This document shows positions 32,511 through 42,600 of a stretch of 54,129 nucleotides of DNA, one piece after another. The position numbers were made by a program, and so were the translations under genes. The stretch lies in the NCBI GenBank assembly GCA_023383055.1, contig JAHDYP010000029.1, forward strand, positions 1 through 54,129. Reading direction: 5' to 3'. A model generated the notes under the pieces. That model was not told the origin of the DNA, did not search any database, and was given only the letters and a program-made list of their open reading frames with translations. The DNA comes from Verrucomicrobiota bacterium. GTDB taxonomy: Bacteria; Verrucomicrobiota; Verrucomicrobiia; Limisphaerales; JAHDYP01. Within the stretch, counting starts at the first letter, position 1; every line of letters begins with the position of its first letter.

Positions 32511-35429
32511 CTACGGATGTCTTGTGCGGATGATGGTTCGGAAAAAGCGGTTCGTGCCGCTTAAGGGAATGCGGTACAGCCAATTCGAGGAGACGATTTC
32601 ACGGGGGACGCCTTCGATGTACTGCCAAACCACTGGCGGAGCAAGATTTGTTGTGTATTGAACGTTCCCCGGCATTTGATTCGTCGAGCCTGTGATCACC
32701 AGGTTTGTCCCGATCACGGAATACTCCGATGGCACCGGCCGGCCGACCCAGTTGTACTGAAAAGGCGAAGTAGCCCGCGTTCCCCCGGCGAGATTCGGCG
32801 AGCTCACCGTCGCGTTGTTCGTGATAAAGCCCTCCACTCTCGGCACCACTTCCATCATCAACTCCACCGCGGTGTTGGTGCCCACCGCGAGTTCACTAAT
32901 CGCGCAAGTCACTTCGTTTCCCGCGTTCGTACACTCGCCCCGCGTGGCGGCGTAGGAGATGAGTTCGACGGAGTTCGGCAAATAATTCGTAACCCAAACG
33001 TTCGTGGCCAAATCCGGGCCATAGTTGACCACACGGGTGGTGTACGTGAACGGCTTGTCAAGTTCCACCGCCCCTCCATAAAGTGGACTCGCCGCGCTGC
33101 TCCGCCAGGTGATCACGATCCCCGCGTTGGCCTGGATCAGCTCGGCCCGCGAAAATTCCGAGGTGTTGCCATCCGGATCGGTCGCCGTGGCCGTGAGGTA
33201 ATCTCCGGCCGTGGGCGTAAAAAGCAGGTATGCCTCGTGCGTGTTGCTCTTGAAATCGAAAACTCCCTCCTCCGCCTGGTTCAGCGGCAAACTCCCCAGG
33301 AATGACCTGCCCTCGCCATAGCCGCTTCCATCCACCGCGGACGAGGTGAAGAAATCGACGGTGACATACTTGCCAATCTCATGAACATCACCACTGCGCA
33401 CGTAACCTTCCGCGTGTAAGCCCGCGAAATACGGTCCCAACTCCGGCATTGCCTGCGAATGGTTCGGGCCGCTCCGCAAGCCGCCCAATCCACTCCGCAG
33501 CGTCACTCCATCCGCGGGCAAATCACGACTCAGGTCGATGCCCAGCCCGCCGTTCCCGTAAATCGAGTTCGCCTGGATCGAGTTCCGAACACTGTTTCCC
33601 CCATACCCAGTCACCAGAACTCCAGCACCCGAGTTGTTCGCTATGACATTCCCTCCGTAGGCAACCAGCACGAAGGACGCATTCGCCTGCAAGCCGCCAA
33701 CCCGATTGTCGTTGGAGGCTGCCTCAATCCGGACTCCGTCTGCTCCGTTCCCTCGAGCGGTCGTGCCGTCCGCGCCCACCCCGATCGCATTCCCCAGAAT
33801 CTGGTTTCGCTGCGCCGCTCCAGACAGGATCACACCGGTGAACCCATTCCCGGATATGACATTACCCGCGTCGGCAGATGCTCCACCGATCATATTCCTC
33901 GCTCCTCCAAAGATGGCCACCCCGCTGAACGAATTCCCCAAGCTCGTCTGCCCGTCGGCCGTCAACCCGATGTAGTTTCCGGAAACCACATTGCCCACTG
34001 CCATCGCTCCGGTCACTTGCACCCCATCGTTGGCGTTCCCGGCGATCACGTTACGTTCCAGCGCGCTCGTGCCACCGACCCGGTTCCCCGGCGACCCGTT
34101 GAGATGCACTCCGTTTCGGCCATTGCCGAGATCGTTGCTGCCTGCGGCGTCCACTCCAATGTAGTTCCCTGAGACCATATTCCCGGGAATGGTCGTGATC
34201 AGGAGCGCCCATGAATGTAACGTCGCCGTGCTTGTGCGATCGATGTTTCGCACCGCCAACAGCCATTCGCCCCGAGGTGAACGGAGATCATATCGCTCGA
34301 ACTGCCGTCCCACCCCGGAGTAGCGGTTTGAGTACGGTGCCGCCGCGTAACCGATGAAGCCACCTTCGTCATCCCAGATCGTGTTCAAGTATTCATTGCC
34401 AGACACTGGGCCGAACCCTCCCTCAAAGGTGTAGGCGTAGCCATCCGGCCCGATCAGGGTGAGCGCTTCGTCTTCGATCGGATCGTGCGTCAGGTGCAGC
34501 TGCACATCGAGATCGAGCACGCAGTACCAATCAGTCACATTCAGACTCGATCGCACTTCGCCGATCGTCTCAGCCCACACCGGCACCGTTTTGGGCACGT
34601 CAGTGGAAGCCAGCGTCCGAAGTTCCTCGGTGCCCACGCTCAATATCTCCACGCCGTGCCCTGCATTCCCCGAAATCACATTATGCGACCCCGTGATGAC
34701 CGCCCCCACAAAGTTCTCCAAGGCGCCGCCGGTGATACTGACCCCATTGCCCGCATTTCCCAACACCGCGCCGCCGTTCCCACTCACTCCCACGTAATTC
34801 CCGATCACATCGTTCCGCCTGGCACCGCTCCCAGTGATGAATACTCCGCTCCCGCCATTGCCGGAGATAACGTTCCGATACGGTCCGGGGATAAGCGTGC
34901 CCCGCCCCCGATTTGCCCCCACCGAGTTGCTTGCCGAATCGATGATATGCACTCCGTGCCCGCCGTTCCCCAATGCGTCGGCTCCATCGGCGCTCGTCCC
35001 AATGAAACACTGTCGGATCCACGTATCCCGTGCCGGTTCGATAACCTCGATTCCGTCACCGGAAAACCGGTTGATAACCAAACCGCGAATTTCACACCCC
35101 GTCGCCTCGATGCGTATCCCATCCGCGTTCGATCCCGCCGCCAAGCCATCGATTTCCACCCTCCCCGAAGCCTGCGTCGTCCCATCAATATCCACTGATC
35201 TCGTGATCGAGGGCAGCGGGGAAGTTAACTGGATTCTTGGCGGTGTTCCCGCCACGGTGCGAATGCCAAACTCGATCCGGTCCGCCTCGGGGGAAGCATT
35301 GGCGTTCAGTATCGCCTGCCGCAAGGAGCCAATCCCCCCATTCCCCACATTGCTGACGTTGAAGGTTGCTCCTCGGCAGCCGAGCACCGACGCGCAGAAC
35401 ACCAAGCCAGCAAACAGGCCGCGGCCCAT
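32511..35429 (-). CDS. Exported beta-helix protein with inserted P-like domain and DUF11 domain
   Basis: A 972-aa secreted protein with a signal peptide (MGRGLFAGLVFCASVLGCRG). Right-handed parallel beta-helix coils cover about 25-264 and 414-655; repeats such as NVISGNGGSGVFITGSG and NYIGVDAAGSNDLGNGRNGV occur many times. Between them lies a domain (about 265-413; LDVQLHLTHDPIEDEALTLI, RSPRGEWLLAVRNID, LHSWALLITT) resembling the beta-jelly-roll P/proprotein-convertase domain. A conserved-repeat DUF11 domain (about 785-885) follows, then a tail (NRFFRTIIRTRHP) like that of other verrucomicrobial exported proteins. No catalytic residues are evident. It appears less GC-rich than its neighbours and lies between two pieces of VOC gene, suggesting insertion. 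Confidence 0.8.
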   Translation of the reverse strand: MGRGLFAGLVFCASVLGCRGATFNVSNVGNGGIGSLRQAILNANASPEADRIEFGIRTVAGTPPRIQLTSPLPSITRSVDIDGTTQASGRVEIDGLAAGSNADGIRIEATGCEIRGLVINRFSGDGIEVIEPARDTWIRQCFIGTSADGADALGNGGHGVHIIDSASNSVGANRGRGTLIPGPYRNVISGNGGSGVFITGSGARRNDVIGNYVGVSGNGGAVLGNAGNGVSITGGALENFVGAVITGSHNVISGNAGHGVEILSVGTEELRTLASTDVPKTVPVWAETIGEVRSSLNVTDWYCVLDLDVQLHLTHDPIEDEALTLIGPDGYAYTFEGGFGPVSGNEYLNTIWDDEGGFIGYAAAPYSNRYSGVGRQFERYDLRSPRGEWLLAVRNIDRTSTATLHSWALLITTIPGNMVSGNYIGVDAAGSNDLGNGRNGVHLNGSPGNRVGGTSALERNVIAGNANDGVQVTGAMAVGNVVSGNYIGLTADGQTSLGNSFSGVAIFGGARNMIGGASADAGNVISGNGFTGVILSGAAQRNQILGNAIGVGADGTTARGNGADGVRIEAASNDNRVGGLQANASFVLVAYGGNVIANNSGAGVLVTGYGGNSVRNSIQANSIYGNGGLGIDLSRDLPADGVTLRSGLGGLRSGPNHSQAMPELGPYFAGLHAEGYVRSGDVHEIGKYVTVDFFTSSAVDGSGYGEGRSFLGSLPLNQAEEGVFDFKSNTHEAYLLFTPTAGDYLTATATDPDGNTSEFSRAELIQANAGIVITWRSSAASPLYGGAVELDKPFTYTTRVVNYGPDLATNVWVTNYLPNSVELISYAATRGECTNAGNEVTCAISELAVGTNTAVELMMEVVPRVEGFITNNATVSSPNLAGGTRATSPFQYNWVGRPVPSEYSVIGTNLVITGSTNQMPGNVQYTTNLAPPVVWQYIEGVPREIVSSNWLYRIPLSGTNRFFRTIIRTRHP

Positions 35430-35487
35430 AAACGTGTCTTTTGTTGATTGTTACATGACCTTTTAGCAGCCATCACTCCCATAGTCA

Positions 35488-35580
35488 ATCGGTGATATGA
35501 CTCTGCTGGAAGTCGAGTGCTTCGAGGCGACTTACCAGCATCTGCGCGTCTGCAATGTACGTTTCCGCATGGATCCATTC
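35488..35580 (+). pseudogene. Decayed VOC gene fragment
   Basis: The plus-strand reading TLLEVECFEATYQHLRVCN then VRFRMDPF aligns without gaps to VALEVEDFDAAIEHLRASG then VRFHRDPF of the truncated VOC gene at 32.2 kb: 15 of 27 residues are identical. Nothing before or after it is VOC-like, and a TAG in the same frame lies at 35482-35484, so it is a relic. The DNA is closely related (GGAAGTCGAG, CAGCATCTGCG and CGTTTCC are shared or nearly so). Confidence 0.6.
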
Positions 35581-35601
35581 AGGGGCGTCAACCGAAGTGA
35601 A

Positions 35602-36378
35602 TCACCCGCGTCGAAATACCTTGTAGATGGCGGCCTGGTCGGTGGGTTTGATGATCAGCTCGTCGATGCACACGTGCGGCGGCCGCGTGGCCATCCAGAC
35701 CATCGCCTCGGCCACATCTTCGGCGGTCAGCGGAACCGTTCCCCGATAAACCTGCCTGGCGCGATCGGCATCGCCTTGAAACCGCACGAGTGAGAACTCG
35801 GTTTCCGCGAGCCCGGGATCGAGCGTGCACACCCGGACCCCGGTGCCGCAGAGCTCGAGGCGCAGGGCGCGGGTGATCTGGAGTTCGCCGGCTTTGGCGG
35901 CGCAGTAGGCGGCGCCGCCTTCGTAGACCACGCGGCCGGCGATCGAGCCGATATTGAGGATGGTGCTGCCAGGATTGGCGGTGAGGAGGGGGAGGACCGC
36001 GCGAGTCATGCGGAGCACCCCGAGGACGTTCGTCTGGAGCATGAATTCCCAATCGTCGTCTTTGCCCTGGGCAACCGGGTCGAGGCCTTTCGCCCCGCCG
36101 GCATTGTTGACGAGCAGATCCAAGCGCGAGGCATGGCCGCGGACCCAGGAGGCGAAGGCCTCGACACTGTCGGTTCGGGACACGTCCAGTTCGTGAAACC
36201 GCGCTTCCGGCGAGCCGGCGGCCTGAGCTTGCTCGGCGACGGTCTGGAGCCGGTCCAGGCGCCGGGCGCCAAGCAGCAGGCGGGCGCCAAGGCGGGCGAA
36301 GGCGAGGGCGGCGGCGGCGCCGAACCCGCTCGAGGCGCCGGTGATCAGAATCCACTTGTCGTTCCAGGAAGAGCTCAT
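35602..36378 (-). CDS. Short-chain dehydrogenase/reductase (YdfG-like)
   Basis: A 258-aa classical SDR. The ATG at 36376-36378 is chosen over one 14 codons upstream, which adds a non-family stretch. Visible are the dinucleotide motif TGASSGFG, the arginine-rich second strand GARRLDRLQTV (NADP preference), NNAGGAKGLDPV, catalytic serine in NIGSIAGR, and YCAAK with the catalytic Tyr and Lys, plus DPGLAETEFS. This arrangement is like YdfG-type 3-hydroxy acid/serine dehydrogenases. Substrate unknown. Its 3' end lies about 20 bp from the VOC relic, and about 180 bp of non-coding sequence separates its start from the RHS gene end. Confidence 0.9.
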   Translation of the reverse strand: MSSSWNDKWILITGASSGFGAAAALAFARLGARLLLGARRLDRLQTVAEQAQAAGSPEARFHELDVSRTDSVEAFASWVRGHASRLDLLVNNAGGAKGLDPVAQGKDDDWEFMLQTNVLGVLRMTRAVLPLLTANPGSTILNIGSIAGRVVYEGGAAYCAAKAGELQITRALRLELCGTGVRVCTLDPGLAETEFSLVRFQGDADRARQVYRGTVPLTAEDVAEAMVWMATRPPHVCIDELIIKPTDQAAIYKVFRRG

Positions 36379-36600
36379 GCGGGCCTTATGCCGCCGAGGA
36401 CTGTTCCGCGGCAACTTCAAAATGACGAGACCGAGATCGAACGTCGACGGTATTCGAAGACTCGAGTGGGAGAGCCCGGCGGGAGCTTGAACTGCGCGAT
36501 GGCCGACGGCCGCGCGCCTTTCTTAAGCCCGCATGTCACGGGTACGACGATGCAACCGGCTGCGCTTACCGCAAACATTCAAAACGTAAGGGTCAAAATC

Positions 36601-39600
36601 TCACCGTTTAAACTCCGCGCAGATCCATTGAATGGAAGCGGCCGAATCGAGATACTCAAGCCGGCAGATGGTCTTCCGATCCAGGACTTCGGCATAGGCA
36701 TCCAAGTTCTCGAGAACCTCGCCGACTGGGAGCCAGCGTCCCGGCCGGTAGCACCAGTCCTTCTCGCAATGAATGGCGCACCCGGCGGCAGTGCCGAGCG
36801 CGGCTCCAGCGGCGACCGCACTCAGGAAGCTGCCGGCGGCAGCCGCGCCGGGTACCGTTACCACGGGCGCCGCCCCAGGCGCGGCACCCGCGGCAGGAGC
36901 TGTCGCTGCTCCGACCCCGCGGAGGATGGTTCCGACGGCGCCTGCGACAAATGTTCCGATGCCCATCACCTCTCCAGCCATCTCACTCATACAAGCCCTC
37001 CAGCAAGCCCCGTGGCTTCCGTATCCCGCCACCTGCCAGAAGTCCCGGTATTCGTTGCAGCATTCCTCGCCTCGGGTCGGCGTTAGTCCCAGAGGGTCCA
37101 CGAACACCGTGGGACGATTCGCGGCGTAGGTGTAGTTGTTTCCCCGGGCAAAGGGGTCCGACCAAGGTCCCCTTGGATCTCGAGTGACAAATCTACCCGA
37201 GCGCGCCTCGTAAAGGCGGTGCCGGAACCACTGTTGACCGGTCTGCTCGTCGAAGTCGCGGCCGGCGAAGAGTCGCGGATTGCCAAACTCCTCCGAGAAT
37301 CTGCGCGGGTCGGCCGGAAGATTGTCGCTCAAATCGAGCGGGGTATCCTCAAGTCCATCGCCGTTGTTATCGACCGAGGCGAGGACGACGGCCTCGCCGT
37401 GAACGGAATAGCGATAGTATTCGAGCACCCGCGCGGGGTTTGCGGCATCCAGCAGGGCCATGGTGCTGCCGAGGCGGTTGGCGAGGTGGTAGTATTCCTG
37501 GTCGGCGCTGATGTCGCGCGCGTTTAGCAGGTTTTCACCCCCCAGGAAACCATCGCCGTCGCGGTCGATGGCGGCGAGGAGATGTTCGTCGATCCGCGGG
37601 CCTTCGATGTAGATTCTTTCGAGGCGCGACGGGGCCGAGGCGAGGGTGGCGCCCGGTTCGAACAGGCGTTCGGCGACCACGCTCCAGTCGTCGTAAACGA
37701 ACCGCCGCGAGTCCTGCAATATGGTGAGAGAGTCGAGGACCACGACACGCCGACCGAAAACATCATAACGATAATGCTGCATGCCGTTGACGGTCCCGGT
37801 GTCGACGTCGAACAACCGGTTGAAGCCATCCCAGCGGGCATCGGCCAGGACATCGGGATCCTCGGGTTCCCCGGTGACGGGGCGGGTGAGGATCCTGGTC
37901 ATGTTCCCGGCGCGGTCGTGTTCCGGTTGGAAGACGGTGTTATCGCGGGTGATTTGGGTGTATTCGTTGGCGGGGGAGATGGCGTAAGACGAGTCGACCG
38001 TTTGGGCCGCGGCGTTAAACGGATCGCCAAACGTGGCGCTGGTCCGGTTGTAATTGGCGTCGTAAGCGAACAGGTTGTCCGGCGGAGGCGGGGCGGAGCT
38101 GGGGGAGCGGTAGGCGACGCCGGTGAGTTCGTCGCGGGTGTTGTAGGTGAAGTGGTCGAAGGCCGAGTTGTCGTGCAGGAAGCGTTCGTAAAGGACGTTG
38201 TCGGTGGCCGTGTAACCGCTGCCCTGGGGATCGGTATACTCGAACCCGACGAGCAGGTTTCCGCCGTTGGTGTCGCTCCGCCAGACATGCGTGGCCGGGC
38301 GGCGTTTCACGTCGTAGGTCAGGCGCAGGACGGCTCCATTGCCCAGGGTCTTGGTCTGGAGACGGCCGGGGCCGAAATAGGCGTAGCCGGCAATGGGTTG
38401 TGACGGCCGGTTGAAGTATGCGCCCGAGATCTGCCGCGCGCGGTTGAGGGCGTCGAAGCCGCGGGAGACGGCTAGATCGGTGGTGGCGCCGGCCAGGATT
38501 TCGCAACCGATCGGGTTGGCCTGGGCATCGTAGGCATGGCGTAGCTCGACCGGCTCTTCGTAGTTGCCGTTGATGGTGAGCACGTCACCGATCTGCACGA
38601 AGCTGAGTTCGCCGCTGCCATCGAGCCGGATCGATTGTGTTTCCGAGCGCAGGCGGGAGAGGTCGTCGTAGGCGCGCTCGACGAGGGTGAAATTGTTGGC
38701 GGCGTGGGTGGGTCGGTTCAACGGGTCGTAGGCGAACTGGACGCGGTTCGCGCTGCCGGGTGCCGCTGTGGTGCCGACGAGGTTGAGGTCCTGTCGGACG
38801 AGGCGGTTGGCGGGATCGAAGGTGTTGCTGAACACGACGCCGCGCTGGTCGGTAACGACGACGGGGTTGGCGTTGGGATCGAGTTGAATCTCGACCCGGT
38901 CGAACAGACCGTCGGCGCCGTTGCTGGACCCGTCGATCGGATCGTCGGAATCGGGATAAACCACGCGGACCTGGCGATCCGCGTAGTCGTAGGCATAGCG
39001 GGTGACCTGGGCCGAGTGTGCGTCGGCCAGGTCGGCCAAGGCGACGTCGGCGGTCTTGTTGCCGTTGCGGTCGTAGCCGTGTTCGGTCCGCCGCAGTTCG
39101 GCCGTGGCCGGGAGCACGGGATCGCCGTCGAACTGCCGGGTTCGGATCAGGCGGTTCTGGTCATCGTAGAGGCTGAGGACGTAGCGGCCCTCCGGGTCGG
39201 TCACGAGCCCGACATTGCCGCGGGCATCGAAGGCAAAGCGGGTGACCTGATCGAGGCTGTTGCCGTTCAGACCGCGCTGATGAAGCGCCACGCGGCGATT
39301 GAGTTCGTCGTATTCCGCGGTGGTGACATGGGTTTCAGGATCACCGGTAGCACCGGGGCCGGGCAGTTCGGTCTCTTCCCAGCTGAGGGGATTGCCGGCG
39401 GGATCGAAGATCGTTGAGGTGGTGTTGCCGAGGGGGTCGCGGGAGTCGGTCTGGCGATTGGCGGCGTCGTAACCGTAGGTGGTGAGCTGGCCGTTGGCAT
39501 CCTGCTGGCCCACCCGACGGCCGCCGGCATCGCGCTCGGTGAACCACGAAGGGTTCTCCGCCGAGGAAGGATCGACCAGGTCGCTTTCGGCCGTCGTGAG

Positions 39601-42600
39601 ATCGCCATCGGCCACGATGCGGAATGGCCGGTCGAGTTCGTCATGGCGCGCATAATCGCGCTTCAACACTTCAACCAGCAGGGTGCCGAGTTCGTCGAAT
39701 CGGCCGGCGGCTTCGGTGATCCGGTTCGACGCGGCGTCGTATTCGCGGCGGGAGCCGTGGCCGTTGGCGTCGCGGGCGGCGACGAGGCGGTTTAGAAAAT
39801 CGTGGGACTGGCGACGGAGGTTGCCGCGTCCGTCGGCGGAGACGTTCGGATTCCCTCGGGCATCGTAATCCTGCCGGGTCCGGGAGACGAAGGTATGGCC
39901 GGGGAGCGAGGTGGCGGCTGGGTCATCGGGATAGCCTTCCAGCAGGTCGTTGGCGGGGGAAACGCCGGTGAAGGTCTGGAAAGGCAGCTTGCGCTCGTCG
40001 AAGGTGGTGAAGCTGCGATTGCCTTCGGGTAGCCGGAGGACGATCGGTTGGTCGTTCCGGTTGTAGGCCCAGCGGGTGATGAGATCGGCGGCGGGATCGT
40101 TGCTGAGCTCACGGCGTTCGGCGAGGAGATTGCCGGCGGCATCGTGGGCGTGCGTGATGGTGATCCAGCGGTTGGGGGCGGGGATTCCGTGCAAGTCGAG
40201 ATTCTCCTGTTGCATTGCCACGGCAAAGCCGGCGGCATCGTAATGGGTGAACGATCGGTAGCGCACCGTGGTGCCGTTGGGCAGGGTGACCTCGGGCTGC
40301 CGGGTTTCAGCCGGGTCGCCAAGGACATTGTAATAAATGTCCAGCACCCGGCCGAGCGGATCCTCGATTTGGGTGGGTTGCCCGAGCGCGTTGACCCGGT
40401 AACGGGTGGTCAGATTCAACTCGCCATCGGCCGAACCGGTGGCGCCGCGGATTTCCGCGGCGGGATAGCCGGGGAAGCTGCCCCGAGTGTTGATATCGCC
40501 GCCGGTGGCCGGGCCGGCGTGAAATTCCCAGCGGATGACATTCCCGTTGGGATCGGTGTGGGAAAGGGGTTGTCCCCGGCCGTTGTAGGTCCAGCTCTCG
40601 GTCACCGGCTGTGGTTCCTGGACTCCCCGGGTTATCGTGGGATGCACGGTGCGGATGCGGTTGCCGGCGGCGTCATACTGGTGCGCGGTCACGAAACTCA
40701 GGCCCGCGTCCAGGGGACTGCCACTGAACGCCCGCGGACCGGTCTCGCTCAGCCGGAGCGAGAATTCTCCGCCGTCGCCAAAAGCGCCGGGTTGATAGGT
40801 GTATTCGCGACGGAGTTGGTCGGTGCCGTCCGTGACGGTCTCATTCAGGATCTGCCGGTATTCGTTGAATTGACGTTCGCGTCGCGGCCAGTTCCGCGGG
40901 ATGCCGTTGGGCTGGAAATCCAGTTGCGGGAGATCGGTGCTGGCCCACGCTTCGGTGATGACGCCGGGCACCAGGCAGTTGCAGTCGTGGAACCACCGCC
41001 GTTCGTAGAAAAGCGGCTCGTTGGGTCGCAAGGCGGGATTTCCCCGACCGGACGCGGTCCAACTGACTTCGCGGCGCTGACCGTAGGCTCCAAGTCGGCC
41101 CGGTCCGTGGATCTCGTGGTCGGTGAGGTTGCCTTCGCGGTCGGTGACACGGGTGACGACGTTTCCGGTTTCGAGGGCGGGCAGCGGAGTGGGGCCGGCC
41201 GCGGGCGCGTAGTTGAACGAAAGCGGATGGCCATTGAGATAGAGGGTGGCGACGCGCCCCAGTTCGTCGAAGTCGGCGCGCCGGATTTCGGCGCCGCGTC
41301 CGTCCACAATCCGTGTGGGGAAAGAGGGGCGGATCGGGTCGTCGTAGAAGATTTGGGTAAGGCGCGCGGCATGGATGGTGCGCTCGGGGATTTCGGTTTC
41401 GGTGATCAGTTCGCCGGGGGCCACCGTGAGTTGTTCGATGACGGGGGTGGCGATCGAGACCAGGGCGCCGGTTTCATTGTGGAGAATCTCCCAGGTCCGG
41501 TTCAACTGATCGGTGACCGAAGCGAGGCGGGAGGTGCGTTCGTCGTAGGCAAAGGTCACTTCCTGCCCCAGGTCGGTGATGACTTTGCCCAGCAACCCGC
41601 TGGGGTCATACACCAACCGGGTGGTGTTGCCGTGGGGATCGCTCATGGCGAGCGGACGGCCGGGCAATCCCTCGGGGGCGAGGTAGAATTCGATCTTCCT
41701 GCCCGAGAAATGGGTTAGCACCCAACACCGCCGCGGTTCGTCGAGCACCAGCCGGCTGAAAAAACCGTCGGGCAACTGCCAGTTCACGCCGTCCTCGGAA
41801 CCGAGGTTGAAGACGCGGAGGTCGGCGGTGACGAGTTGGCCCGTCGTTTCGGAATGACGGACGATCAGGGTGTTGAAGCCGGACGAGACCCCCTGGCCGA
41901 ATGGGCCGTCGTAGTCGACCAGCGTGGCATGCACCAGGTTGAAGGCGAATCCGTGCTTCGCGGTGGGAAAGGCCAGCAGGGGAAACTCCAGACGCTGTTT
42001 GCCATCGACCAATTGGATGCCTTGCAGGCTCGGGGTGTAGCTCTGGTTGAATAGACTGAGCGCCGACGACTCTTCGCACTCCGTGCAGGTGCAGATCGAC
42101 GGCTCGACCGGCTGGCCGTCGATTATACTCCGATTGACCGGGACAACTTCCGCCGGGTTCGGATCCGGATCGCGGGCGACGGTATGGAGCACGGGCGGTG
42201 TGGCGATGGAGCCATCTCCCGAGCTGAAGTAGTAGGCGATCCGACCAAGATCGGGGGCTTCCCGAGTGTCGAGCATCACGGCGTAGGAACCGTCCGGTTT
42301 GGTGAGAACCTCAAATTCGTAGACATTATCCTGATTGAGATCAAAGCGCACGATGGCGTCCGATCCCAATCCCGGTGGCGCCGTTCCCGTCACCAGAAAA
42401 CCACCACCTCGGTAACTTTGCGCCGGCGGCTGCGCCTGCAATTCGATCCTGACATAGCTGGCGGAGGTTTCCACCTCGACGGGCACACTGAAGCTGACCT
42501 GGCCGTCGTAGGCGATCGAGGCGCCGAGGAATGTCCAATCGATCAGGTTCGTCGAGCCGTAAGTGGTGACCACCGAACCCGGGGCCACCGCGCCGCCGAT

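Noticed and set aside
33459..34172. Plus-strand frames of over 200 codons opposite the beta-helix gene
   Set aside because: They are shadows of the repetitive beta-helix coding strand, without signal or domains.
40048..41718. A 556-codon plus-strand frame opposite the RHS gene
   Set aside because: It is Gly/Val/Ala-rich, without domains, and the RHS repeats on the minus strand explain the sequence.
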